A stretch of DNA of 51,574 nucleotides, from positions 1 through 51,574 of the forward strand of contig JANXRI010000212.1 in NCBI GenBank assembly GCA_025353085.1. Reading direction: 5' to 3'. The notes beneath the pieces are model-generated. The model did not search any database. It was not told where the DNA came from and saw only the letters and a program-made list of their open reading frames with translations. The number at the start of each line of letters is the position of its first letter. Position 1 is the stretch's first letter. Made by a program: the position numbers and the translations under genes. Source of the stretch: Betaproteobacteria bacterium. Its GTDB lineage: Bacteria > Pseudomonadota > Gammaproteobacteria > Burkholderiales > SG8-41. Shown in pieces: positions 43,332 through 51,423 of this stretch.

Positions 43332-44270
43332 ATGAAGGATTTGGGCAAAAATACGGTTTCGCGTCGCCTGGTCGGGGAAGAAACGGGCGGACAGCGCATC
43401 GATAATTACCTCGTAAAGCTGCTTAAAGGCGTGCCGAAAAGCCATATTTACCGGATCCTGCGCAGCGGCGAAGTGCGGGTCAACGGCGGTCGCGCCAAAC
43501 CGGACTATCGCATCAAGACCGGCGATGAAGTACGGATACCGCCGGTGCGTGTGGCGGCGGCCAGTGTCCGGGCCGCGCTGCCGGTCAGCGCCGAACTTGA
43601 GCGCGCGGTGCTGTTTGAGGACGAGCACATCCTGGTGCTCAACAAGCCGTCCGGGCTGGCAGTGCATGGCGGCAGCGGCTTGAGCTTCGGCGTAATCGAG
43701 CAACTGCGGGGCCAGCGTCCACAAGCGCGATTCCTTGAACTCGTGCACCGGCTCGATCGCGACACGTCGGGCGTGCTGTTGATCGCCAAAAAACGCAGCG
43801 CATTGACCGCCATGCATGCCGAATTGCGCGATGGGAATTTCAAAAAATTCTATCTGGCGCTTGTCAAAGGCGTGTGGCGCAACAAGAAGCAGGCCGTCCG
43901 ACTCAATCTGCACAAATATTTGCTGGCGTCAGGGGAACGGCGGGTCGCGGTCCACGACGACGGGCAGGAATCGCATACTGTGTTTGAACTGAAACAAGCG
44001 TGGGGCGCCTATAGTTTATTGCGCGCTGAACTGAAAACCGGGCGCACGCATCAGATCCGCGTGCACCTGGCGCACTTGGGCTTCCCCATTGCAGGCGACG
44101 ACAAATATGGCGATTTCGATCTCAATAAAGAACTCGCGCGCAATGGCTTAAAGCGCATGTTCCTGCATGCTGCGAGCGTCGGCTTCAAACATCCAGCGAG
44201 CGGCGCTAAACTGGTCATCGAAGCGCCGGTGCCCGTCGAATTGCAACGTTTTCTGGAAAAACTGGACTAA
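43332..44270 (+). CDS. rluC: 23S rRNA pseudouridine synthase RluC
   Basis: 312 aa from the ATG at 43332; an earlier ATG at 43263 adds a non-conserved extension. N-terminal S4 RNA-binding domain (about 20-80, RIDNYLVKLLKGVPKSHIYR), then the synthase domain with catalytic D142 in VHRLDRDTSGVLL. C-terminal signature TGRTHQIRVHLAHLGFPIAGD. It makes pseudouridines in helix 35/90 regions of 23S rRNA. First gene of rluC-HAD-Rieske-sppA. Confidence 0.96.
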   Translation: MKDLGKNTVSRRLVGEETGGQRIDNYLVKLLKGVPKSHIYRILRSGEVRVNGGRAKPDYRIKTGDEVRIPPVRVAAASVRAALPVSAELERAVLFEDEHILVLNKPSGLAVHGGSGLSFGVIEQLRGQRPQARFLELVHRLDRDTSGVLLIAKKRSALTAMHAELRDGNFKKFYLALVKGVWRNKKQAVRLNLHKYLLASGERRVAVHDDGQESHTVFELKQAWGAYSLLRAELKTGRTHQIRVHLAHLGFPIAGDDKYGDFDLNKELARNGLKRMFLHAASVGFKHPASGAKLVIEAPVPVELQRFLEKLD

Positions 44271-44275
44271 ACGGC

Positions 44276-44932
44276 GTGGGCAAACGCTTTGAACTGGTGG
44301 TATTCGATTGGGACGGCACTTTGATGGACTCGACCGCAGTCATCGTCGCGTCGCTGCAAGCTGCTTGCGCGGACGTTGGACTGCCGGTGCCGTCGGACGA
44401 GCGTTCGCAGCACATCATCGGCCTTGGGCTCAATGACGCGCTGGCCTATGTGCTGCCCGGCGTCAATCCGGACGTGTATCCGCAAGTCGTCGAACGCTAT
44501 GGTTATCATTTCCGGTTGCGCGATCCGCAAACGCCGCTGTTTGCGGGTGCGGAAGCACTGTTGCATGAACTGCATGCGGCTGGCCATCGACTTGCGATTG
44601 CGACAGGTAAGAGCCGGCGCGGTCTCGATAGAGCTCTCGAGAAAACCGGTCTTGCCCCGTACTTTCATGCGACGCGATGTGGTGAGGAGTCGGCAAACAA
44701 GCCAGCGCCTCACATGCTGCTCGATCTGACCAGCATGCTTGAAATGGCGCCTGGCGAAACGGTGATGATAGGCGACACGACGCACGATTTGCAGATGGCG
44801 GCCAACGCCGGAATCGACAGCGTTGCGGTAGCCTACGGTGCACACCCGCGCGGCCAGCTTCTTGAATTGCATCCGCTCGCCTGCCTCGACCAACCACGGG
44901 ATTTATGGCAATGGCTCCGCACCAACGCCTGA
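44276..44932 (+). CDS. HAD-superfamily hydrolase, phosphoglycolate phosphatase-like
   Basis: 218 aa with GTG start at 44276, 5 bp after rluC. HAD motif I VVFDWDGTLMDS (nucleophile D11, acid D13), motif II IATGK, motif III region K-P and motif IV GDTTHDLQMAANAG. The helical cap inserted after motif I suits small phosphosugars or phosphoglycolate. Specific substrate not assignable. Overlaps the Rieske gene by 28 bp. Confidence 0.92.
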   Translation: MGKRFELVVFDWDGTLMDSTAVIVASLQAACADVGLPVPSDERSQHIIGLGLNDALAYVLPGVNPDVYPQVVERYGYHFRLRDPQTPLFAGAEALLHELHAAGHRLAIATGKSRRGLDRALEKTGLAPYFHATRCGEESANKPAPHMLLDLTSMLEMAPGETVMIGDTTHDLQMAANAGIDSVAVAYGAHPRGQLLELHPLACLDQPRDLWQWLRTNA

Positions 44933-45267
44933 TTTGCGCAAGCGCCGGACTGATCGACGGCGGCGCCGGTGTGCGCTTCATAACGCAAAGGGACGGCCGG
45001 GATGCCGCAGCATTCGTGATTCGATATGACGGGAAGGTTTACGGCTACCTCAACAGTTGCGCGCACATTCCGGTCGAACTCGACTGGATGGAGGGCGAGT
45101 TCTTCGATAAAGCTGGGTTATACTTGATCTGCGCAACGCATGGCGCAACTTACGAGCCCGATACCGGTCATTGCATTATGGGACCGTGCAAAGGTGAACG
45201 ACTCGTAGCGGCGCCCATCGAGGAACGCGACGGCAGCGTTTATTTGCTGGAGCGCCACACAGCGTGA
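44905..45267 (+). CDS. Rieske [2Fe-2S] ferredoxin-like protein
   Basis: 120 aa. Cluster ligands C52-x-H54 (SCAHIP) and C76-x2-H79 (CATHGA) are complete, with the GPCKGERL loop after. No signal peptide or membrane segment, so it is a soluble Rieske ferredoxin rather than a cytochrome bc1 subunit. Partner not visible in the window. In the same operon as rluC, the HAD phosphatase and sppA, a gene order I recall from betaproteobacteria. Confidence 0.92.
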   Translation: MAMAPHQRLICASAGLIDGGAGVRFITQRDGRDAAAFVIRYDGKVYGYLNSCAHIPVELDWMEGEFFDKAGLYLICATHGATYEPDTGHCIMGPCKGERLVAAPIEERDGSVYLLERHTA

Positions 45268-45342
45268 GGGAGAGTCTTCGCGCACCTTTGGAACATCGCT
45301 CTCCACAATTTTCATTACCCGCCTTTTAGAAAGAAAATCGCA

Positions 45343-46305
45343 ATGGCTGATTTAGATCCGCGCAATACCGGGGACGGCTGGGAGCGCAATGTCCTTGAAA
45401 AGGTTGCGCTCGCGGCCGTCGCGGAACAGCGCGCTGCGCGCCGCTGGGGCATGGCGTTTAAGACGCTGGTCTTGATTTACTTGTTTGTCGTGCTGTTTCT
45501 GGGCATGGGATGGCTAAAAAAAGGCGGCGAAAAATCATCCGGCAAGCACACTGCCATGGTCGAACTGCGTGGCGTCATTGCCTCTGAAGGCCAGGCCAGT
45601 GCCGATAATGTGATGACCGGCTTGCAGGCCGCGTTCAAAGACAGCAACACGCAGGGCGTCGTTCTGCGCATCAACAGTCCAGGCGGGAGTCCGGTGCAAG
45701 CAGGCTATATCAACGACGAAATCAAGCGCCTGCGAGGCTTGTATCCGAACATCCCGTTATATGCGGTAGTTGAGGACATCTGCGCCTCCGGCGGCTACTA
45801 CGTGGCGGCGGCCGCCGACAAGATTTATGTCGACAAGGCAAGCATCGTTGGTTCGATCGGCGTGGTCATGGACGGCTTCGGCTTCACCGGCACGATGGAA
45901 AAGCTGGGCGTCGAGCGGCGCGCGATTACCGCGGGCGCGAACAAAAAATTTCTGGATCCATTTTCACCGGTGAACCCCGCCCACAAGGCGTTTGCGGAAA
46001 AGATGCTTTCTGAAATCCACGAACAATTCATCGCCGTCGTGCGCGAGGGACGTGGCAAGCGCCTGAAAGAAACGCCGGAACTTTTTAGCGGGCTGGTATG
46101 GGTCGGACCCAAAAGTATCGAACTCGGATTAGCCGACGCCCTCGGCAGTGTCGACTCGGTAGCGCGCGATGTGATCAAGGCGGAAGACGTCGTCGACTTC
46201 ACGCCGCACGAAAACATAGCTGAAAGAGTCGCGCGAAGATTCGGCGCGGCAATGGCTGAAGCGCTGGTAAAAGTGACGGCGTCGAGCGGCGCGCAATTGC
46301 GCTGA
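45343..46305 (+). CDS. sppA: Signal peptide peptidase SppA-type (S49 family) membrane protease
   Basis: 320 aa, the short SppA form (not the E. coli double-length type). One membrane segment at about 40-57 (KTLVLIYLFVVLFLGMGW), then an S49 protease domain: catalytic Ser149 in DICASGGYY and Lys201 in GANKKFLDP, 52 residues later as in B. subtilis SppA. It degrades signal peptides left in the membrane. Its TGA is part of TGATCA, which also contains the stop of the convergent gene. Confidence 0.94.
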   Translation: MADLDPRNTGDGWERNVLEKVALAAVAEQRAARRWGMAFKTLVLIYLFVVLFLGMGWLKKGGEKSSGKHTAMVELRGVIASEGQASADNVMTGLQAAFKDSNTQGVVLRINSPGGSPVQAGYINDEIKRLRGLYPNIPLYAVVEDICASGGYYVAAAADKIYVDKASIVGSIGVVMDGFGFTGTMEKLGVERRAITAGANKKFLDPFSPVNPAHKAFAEKMLSEIHEQFIAVVREGRGKRLKETPELFSGLVWVGPKSIELGLADALGSVDSVARDVIKAEDVVDFTPHENIAERVARRFGAAMAEALVKVTASSGAQLR

Positions 46306-47067
46306 TCAACTTGCGTAAAGGAGGAACACGCTTGGCCGCCGGCCGATTTCTCCACAGTTGGCTTTCCATTCCGTAATGGTCGCGCTACGCACAGATTCGG
46401 TTGCGAGCGTTAAGTCGCTCGCGACACACAGCCGGGAAGTTCCCGCACACGTGCCAAGAAAAGTCTGCAGCAACTGATCGTTGCGGTAAGGCGTTTCTAT
46501 AAATATCTGCGTCATGCCCTGTGCACGCGATTCGTTTTCACGCAAGACTATCGCGCGGCGACACTCATCTCTCGGCACCGGCAGATAGCCATGAAATGCA
46601 AAGCGCTGGCCGTTGAATCCCGACGCCATCAACGCGAGCATCATCGCGGATGGCCCGATATGCGGCACGACGCGAATATGCATGCGATGCGCGGCGGCGA
46701 CCAGCAGTGCACCCGGATCCGCAATCGCCGGACAGCCTGCCTCGGACAAGACGCCGGCACTGCGTCCGGCCGTGAGGGCCTGCAACAGTTCGGTGGCGCG
46801 CTCAGGACTGCTGTCCTTGTCGAAGGATTCGATTTGCAGTTCGCGCAGGGCTTTGGGATGCCCGATGCTTTTTAAGAATTGCCGTGCAGTCTTGGCGTTT
46901 TCCGCCAGGAAATAGTCGAGCGCGCGTGCCGCGTGCAAGGCGGAATGCGCTAACGAAAGATGCGGGTCGGTGTCGCCCAGGGTTACCGGTATCAGATGTA
47001 ATGTTCCGTGCGCTGTGCTCGCGTCCATGTCCATGTCCGTGTAATTAAGGCAGCTGAATGCCTTCAT
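46306..47067 (-). CDS. SAM-dependent methyltransferase, RsmI-like (tetrapyrrole methylase fold)
   Basis: 253 aa. LIPVTLGD near the start, the SAM site LSEAGCPAIADPGALLVAAAH, and SAMMLALMASGFNGQRFAFHGYLP are RsmI-type motifs. RsmI methylates C1402 of 16S rRNA, but this belongs to the shorter branch (about 240 aa) seen beside maf, and its substrate is uncertain. Start at 47067; internal ATGs at 47034 and 47028 are alternatives. Overlaps the end of maf by 23 bp. Confidence 0.86.
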   Translation of the reverse strand: MKAFSCLNYTDMDMDASTAHGTLHLIPVTLGDTDPHLSLAHSALHAARALDYFLAENAKTARQFLKSIGHPKALRELQIESFDKDSSPERATELLQALTAGRSAGVLSEAGCPAIADPGALLVAAAHRMHIRVVPHIGPSAMMLALMASGFNGQRFAFHGYLPVPRDECRRAIVLRENESRAQGMTQIFIETPYRNDQLLQTFLGTCAGTSRLCVASDLTLATESVRSATITEWKANCGEIGRRPSVFLLYAS

Positions 47068-47638
47068 TGCGCAGCATCTTGCATAACGCGATAAGCGGCA
47101 GCCCGATCAATGCAGTGGGATCGTCACCGTCCAGCTTTTCCACCAGCGCAATACCGAGGCCCTCGATGCGTGCGCTGCCGGCGCAGTCGTAGGGCGTTTC
47201 GCTTAGAACGTAGCGCTCTATCTGCTCGTCCGAATATTCGCGCATGTGAACGGTGATGGTGACCAGCGCCGTCTGCTGGAGCGCGGTACGCGTATTGAGC
47301 ACGCACACTGCGGTATGAAATTGAACCCGCTCGCCGCGCATCTGCTTGAGCTGGCTGGCGGAATTGTCAAAATTGCCCGGCTTACCGAGGACGGTGTTCC
47401 CGACGACTGCGACCTGATCGCTGCCGATGATCAGCGCATCGGGCCATGCGTAGCGAACGGTCTCAGCTTTACTGCATGCCAGGCGTAATGCGAGGGGCGC
47501 CGGTTCTTCATCCGCGAGCGGCGCTTCATCGACATTGGGTGAGGCGATTGCAAACGGAATTTTCAATCGCGCCAGCAGCTCGCGGCGATACGGGGAAGTC
47601 GAAGCCAGCACAAGAACGGCGGGGGCGGGGTGAGCCAT
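47045..47638 (-). CDS. maf: Maf-family nucleotide pyrophosphatase (YceF type)
   Basis: 197 aa. N-terminal ASTSPYRRELL phosphate loop, catalytic Asp in IIGSDQVAVV, and KPG then ETPYDCAGSARIEGLG, typical of YceF-type 7-methyl-GTP pyrophosphatases. It hydrolyses damaged or non-canonical nucleotides. Divergent from yceD, as in many proteobacteria. Confidence 0.94.
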   Translation of the reverse strand: MAHPAPAVLVLASTSPYRRELLARLKIPFAIASPNVDEAPLADEEPAPLALRLACSKAETVRYAWPDALIIGSDQVAVVGNTVLGKPGNFDNSASQLKQMRGERVQFHTAVCVLNTRTALQQTALVTITVHMREYSDEQIERYVLSETPYDCAGSARIEGLGIALVEKLDGDDPTALIGLPLIALCKMLRNEGIQLP

Positions 47639-47689
47639 CGGGTTCGTTTGCTAAGTCCCTGCGTTAAATGGATTTTCTGTTATCTTGTT

Positions 47690-47718
47690 TTGACAGATCG
47701 GCGCGAAAATATTATCAT
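47690..47718 (+). promoter_or_regulatory. Near-consensus sigma-70 promoter for yceD-rpmF
   Basis: TTGACA (47690-47695), exactly 17 bp, TATCAT (47713-47718). The expected start is about 47725, only about 3 nt before the yceD ATG at 47728, so the mRNA would be nearly leaderless. Confidence 0.75.
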
Positions 47719-47727
47719 GCGCGGTTT

Positions 47728-48237
47728 ATGTCTGCACGGCCTCTCATCGATAGTGTTGAATTTGCCAGCGCCGGTGAGCAGTTAAGCGGCAGCGTGCCTG
47801 TCAGCGAATTTGCGAGGCTCGGCGACAGCCTGCATGACGCGGCCGGTGCATTGCAATTCGAGGTGAAGGGCGGTCGCGATTCCCGGCAACGGTTGCGATT
47901 GCATATGACAGTCACAGGCAAGGTCGATCTACTGTGCCAACGTTGTCTGGGCAAACTGATATACCCGCTGTCGATTCAGACGAACTTGCTGGTTTTGTCT
48001 AACGGCTCAGAGGCCGACACAGGAGAGATAGACGATCTCGACGGCGTGCCGGCCACTGCGCAGACGGATGTGTGGTCGCTGGTGGAAGACGAAGTTATGC
48101 TGGCAATTCCGCTTGCGCCGCGACATGCAGAGGATCAATGCAGTCCGGCGGTTAAGGCAGCAGGCGACCCTGCTGCCTCGCCATTTGCGGCGCTGGCCAA
48201 GCTGGCGCAGGAACTTAATACCAAGAATCGAACGTAA
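47728..48237 (+). CDS. yceD: YceD (DUF177), rpmF-linked rRNA accumulation protein
   Basis: 169 aa from the ATG at 47728 (MSARPLIDSVEFA); the frame opens earlier (47668), but that would place the promoter within the gene. DUF177 landmarks: LHMTVTGKVDLLCQRCLGKL with the CxxC, and LVEDEVMLAIPLAPRH near the end. In E. coli and plants this family helps 23S rRNA accumulation. 12 bp before rpmF. Confidence 0.93.
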   Translation: MSARPLIDSVEFASAGEQLSGSVPVSEFARLGDSLHDAAGALQFEVKGGRDSRQRLRLHMTVTGKVDLLCQRCLGKLIYPLSIQTNLLVLSNGSEADTGEIDDLDGVPATAQTDVWSLVEDEVMLAIPLAPRHAEDQCSPAVKAAGDPAASPFAALAKLAQELNTKNRT

Positions 48238-48249
48238 AGGAGTTTCAAA

Positions 48250-48429
48250 ATGGCAGTTCAGCAGAACAAAAAGTCACCCTCGAAGCGCGGCATGCACCGC
48301 TCGCACGATTTTCTGAATGCGCCGCCGTTGGCCGTCGAGCCGACCACCGGCGAAGTGCATTTGCGTCACCACATCAGCCCCACCGGCTATTACCGCGGAA
48401 AAAAAGTCGTCAAAACCAAAGACGAGTAA
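48250..48429 (+). CDS. rpmF: 50S ribosomal protein L32
   Basis: 59 aa starting at 48250, ending at TAA 48427-48429. MAVQQNKKSPSKRGMHRSHD is the usual L32 start, with the GEVHLRHHISP and GYYRGKKV parts in the second half. Good site AAAGGAG (48236-48242). This version has no CxxC zinc pair. Classic yceD-rpmF-plsX order. Confidence 0.97.
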   Translation: MAVQQNKKSPSKRGMHRSHDFLNAPPLAVEPTTGEVHLRHHISPTGYYRGKKVVKTKDE

Positions 48430-48505
48430 GGTCGGCGAGGTTCGTGTCGATTCGCGTGTTTCTGCGCGCAGTAGCCAGTCCGGTTCGTGCCGGCGGGGGC
48501 ATTAA

Positions 48506-49522
48506 ATGGACATAACGGTCGCCGTCGACTGCATGGGCGGCGATCATGGCCCGCACGTAACGGTCCCCGCGGCGCTCGATTTCCTGCAGCGTTGCGAGGA
48601 GGTAAATGTCATCCTCGTCGGCCTTGAGGACGATATCAAGGTAGAACTGCGCAAAGCGCGGCGCGAGTTGGCCGGGCGGACTTCCATACAGCATGCGAGC
48701 GAAACGGTCGGCATGGACGAAGCGCCGGCCAGCGCCTTGCGCGGAAAAAAAGATTCCTCCATGCGAGTGGCCGTAAACCTCGTCAAAGACGGCGCTGCTC
48801 ATGCATGCGTTAGCGCCGGCAATACGGGCGCCCTGATGGCGATATCGCGTTTCGTGCTGAAAACCCTGCCTGACATCGAGCGTCCGGCCATTTGCTCAGT
48901 TCTGCCCACGGTGAATGGTCGGACTTACATGCTCGATTTGGGCGCCAATGTCGATTGCACCGCCGAGCATCTGTTGCAGTTCGGCGTTATGGGCGCGATG
49001 CTGGTGAGCGCGGTGGAAAACAAGGAGCGGCCAAGCGTCGGCCTGCTTAATATCGGCGAAGAAGAAATCAAAGGCAGCGAAGTCGTCAAGCACGCGGCGG
49101 AATTATTGCGCTCGAGCGGGCTCAATTTTTACGGCAATGTCGAGGGCGACGATATCTATAAGGGCACAACCGACGTCGTGGTATGCGATGGATTCGTCGG
49201 CAACGTCACGCTCAAGGCCTCCGAAGGCATCGCGCGTATGCTGGGCACTTATTTGCGTGAGGAATTCAACCGCAATTTATTGACACGCGCAGCGAGTCTT
49301 GCGGCACTGCCAGTGCTAAACGCATTCAAGCGGCGCTTCGATCCGCGCAACTACAACGGCGCGACGCTTTTGGGATTGCGCGGCATCGTGGTCAAGAGCC
49401 ACGGATCGGCCGACCGCGTGTCGTTTAGAATTGCCATCGGCCGCGCGGCCGACGAAGCACGCAGCGGTGTGCTCGTCAAGATCACCGAGCGCATGTTGGT
49501 CATACAGGAAAACGCCGCGTGA
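48506..49522 (+). CDS. plsX: Phosphate acyltransferase PlsX
   Basis: 338 aa. Start ITVAVDCMGGDHGPHVTV is the PlsX signature; SAGNTGALMAISRF, LDLGANVDCTAEHLLQF and VVCDGFVGNVTLKASEG follow. It makes acyl-phosphate from acyl-ACP for PlsY. TGA overlaps a GTG codon (49519) that would be the canonical fabH start. Confidence 0.98.
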   Translation: MDITVAVDCMGGDHGPHVTVPAALDFLQRCEEVNVILVGLEDDIKVELRKARRELAGRTSIQHASETVGMDEAPASALRGKKDSSMRVAVNLVKDGAAHACVSAGNTGALMAISRFVLKTLPDIERPAICSVLPTVNGRTYMLDLGANVDCTAEHLLQFGVMGAMLVSAVENKERPSVGLLNIGEEEIKGSEVVKHAAELLRSSGLNFYGNVEGDDIYKGTTDVVVCDGFVGNVTLKASEGIARMLGTYLREEFNRNLLTRAASLAALPVLNAFKRRFDPRNYNGATLLGLRGIVVKSHGSADRVSFRIAIGRAADEARSGVLVKITERMLVIQENAA

Positions 49523-49572
49523 TTTATTCGCGCATCGTGGGTACCGGCAGTTATCTGCCCGCCAATGTCCAG
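49519..49572 (+). other. fabH: Displaced 5' end of fabH (frameshift)
   Basis: GTG at 49519 encodes MIYSRIVGTGSYLPANV (17 residues), the canonical FabH N terminus, overlapping the plsX stop. After GTC (49567-49569) the FabH frame continues only two bases out of step (AGC AAC GCA at 49571). Relative to the family motif LPxxVxxNADL, two bases are missing at about 49570. In this frame translation would stop at 49611. Confidence 0.8.
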
Positions 49573-50476
49573 CAACGCAGATCTCGCGAGCCGGGTCGAC
49601 ACCTCCGATGAATGGATCCGCACGCGCACAGGAATCCACCAGCGTCATCTCGCGGACCCGGGACAAATGTCGAGCGACCTTGCGCATCAGGCGGCGCTTC
49701 AGGCGCTGTCTGCGGCGGGCATTGCGGCGGCGGATCTTGATTTAATTATTGTTGCAACCTCAACGCCGGATTTTATTTTCCCGAGCACCGCGTGCGTGCT
49801 GCAGGCCAAGCTGGGCGCCGCGCGTTGCCCGGCCTTCGACGTGCAGGCGGTGTGTGCGGGCTTCGTTTATGCGCTCGACATCGCGGATAAATTCATCCGC
49901 AGCGGGGCGTATAAGCGCGCCCTCGTGGTCGGCACTGAAGTGTTTTCGCGGATTCTCGACTGGAGTGACCGCGGCACTTGCGTGTTATTCGGCGATGGCG
50001 CCGGCGCGGTAATCCTCGCGGCGGCTGACAGGCCCGGCGTGCGCGCGAGCGTGTTACATGCGGACGGTTCGCACGCGGGGATATTGTCGACGCCAGGCCA
50101 GTTGTGCGGCGGCAAGGTTACCGGCGATCCGTTTTTACGAATGGATGGACAGGCGGTGTTCAAACTGGCTGTGCGCGTGCTCGATGAAGTGGCGCGCGAG
50201 ACACTTGCCTTGTGCGAGATGCAGCCCGCCGACGTAGACTGGTTGATTCCGCATCAGGCCAACGTGCGCATTCTGGACGCGACCGCCAAAAAATTGGGCA
50301 TCTCTCCCGCTAAAACCATCATGACCGTCGACCGTCATGCCAATACCTCCGCCGCTTCGATACCGTTGGCGCTCGACGTCGCGGTGCGTGACGGACGCAT
50401 CAAAGCCGGCGACAAAGTGTTGCTCGCGGGCGTCGGTGGTGGCTTGACCTGGGGCGCAGTGTTCGTTGAGATTTAG
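49565..50476 (+). CDS. fabH: 3-oxoacyl-ACP synthase III (FabH), 5' end frameshifted
   Basis: The longest in-frame ORF starts at ATG 49565 and gives 303 aa; the normal protein of about 318 aa would start at GTG 49519, but a frame break near 49570 separates the two. From SNADLASRVDTSDEW onwards it is intact, with the catalytic triad C97 (DVQAVCAGF), H230 (LIPHQANVRI) and N260 (DRHANTSAAS). FabH condenses acetyl-CoA with malonyl-ACP to begin fatty acid synthesis. No ribosome-binding site precedes 49565. Real mutation, sequencing error or programmed shift cannot be told apart here. Confidence 0.9.
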   Translation: MSSNADLASRVDTSDEWIRTRTGIHQRHLADPGQMSSDLAHQAALQALSAAGIAAADLDLIIVATSTPDFIFPSTACVLQAKLGAARCPAFDVQAVCAGFVYALDIADKFIRSGAYKRALVVGTEVFSRILDWSDRGTCVLFGDGAGAVILAAADRPGVRASVLHADGSHAGILSTPGQLCGGKVTGDPFLRMDGQAVFKLAVRVLDEVARETLALCEMQPADVDWLIPHQANVRILDATAKKLGISPAKTIMTVDRHANTSAASIPLALDVAVRDGRIKAGDKVLLAGVGGGLTWGAVFVEI

Positions 50477-50478
50477 GG

Positions 50479-51423
50479 ATGGAGATGAAGCTCGCATTGG
50501 TATTTCCGGGACAAGGATCACAGGCGGTCGGCATGCTGCAAAGTTTCGCCGACAGCAAACCCGTGCGCGATACGTTTACCGAAGCCGCCGACGTGCTCGG
50601 GCAGGATTTGTGGCAGCTCGCAGCCGATGGTCCGGCGGAAGACCTCAACTCGACGGTCAATACTCAGCCGCTGATGCTGACCGCTGGCTACGCGGTTTAT
50701 CGCGCGTGGCAGGATGCGGGCGGGGGACAGCCAGCGATCGTGGCCGGGCATAGTCTCGGTGAATACACCGCGCTGGTGGTCGCAGGCGTGGTGAGTTTGC
50801 GCGACGCGCTGCCACTCGTGCGGCTGCGCGCCCAAGCGATGCAGGGGGCGGTGCCCGTGGGGACCGGCGCGATGGCCGCAATACTGGGCCTCGATAATGA
50901 CGCGGTGCGTGTCGCGTGCGCTGAGGCTGCGCAAGGTGAAATTGTCGAAGCAGTCAACTTCAACGCGCCGAGCCAGGTCGTGATTGCCGGCCATAAGGCG
51001 GCGGTCGAGCGCGCCGCTGCCATTGCCAAAGCGAAAGGCGCCAGGCGTGCCGTGATGTTGCCGGTCAGTGCGCCATTCCATGCTTCTTTGCTCAAGCCTG
51101 CAGCCGCGCGCCTCGAACAAGTGCTCGCGAGCCTCACTTTCAATGCGCCGCGGATATCGGTCATCAACAACGTGGACGTCGCTGTCGTAACAGACCCGGC
51201 GCAAATTAAAAACGCGCTCGCACGTCAGGCGTGCAATCCCGTGCGGTGGGTAGAAGTGATTCAGCACATGGCGCGCAGTGGTGTAACCCACGTAGGCGAG
51301 TGTGGTCCGGGCAAAGTGCTGACCGGCATGACAAAGCGAATCGACAGCAGTTTGCACGGATTCGCCATCGCCGACGCCGCGTCGCTCATGCAGTCAGTAC
51401 AGACATTTCCACGGGCGGCGTGA
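50479..51423 (+). CDS. fabD: Malonyl-CoA-ACP transacylase
   Basis: 314 aa; ATG at 50479, although ATG 50485 (MKLALVFPGQGS) is better spaced from AGGG and matches the family. GQGSQ loop at 11-15, nucleophile S92 in GHSLGEY, and catalytic His in PVSAPFHASLL are intact. It moves malonyl from CoA to ACP. 2 bp after fabH; TGATG overlap with fabG. Confidence 0.98.
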   Translation: MEMKLALVFPGQGSQAVGMLQSFADSKPVRDTFTEAADVLGQDLWQLAADGPAEDLNSTVNTQPLMLTAGYAVYRAWQDAGGGQPAIVAGHSLGEYTALVVAGVVSLRDALPLVRLRAQAMQGAVPVGTGAMAAILGLDNDAVRVACAEAAQGEIVEAVNFNAPSQVVIAGHKAAVERAAAIAKAKGARRAVMLPVSAPFHASLLKPAAARLEQVLASLTFNAPRISVINNVDVAVVTDPAQIKNALARQACNPVRWVEVIQHMARSGVTHVGECGPGKVLTGMTKRIDSSLHGFAIADAASLMQSVQTFPRAA

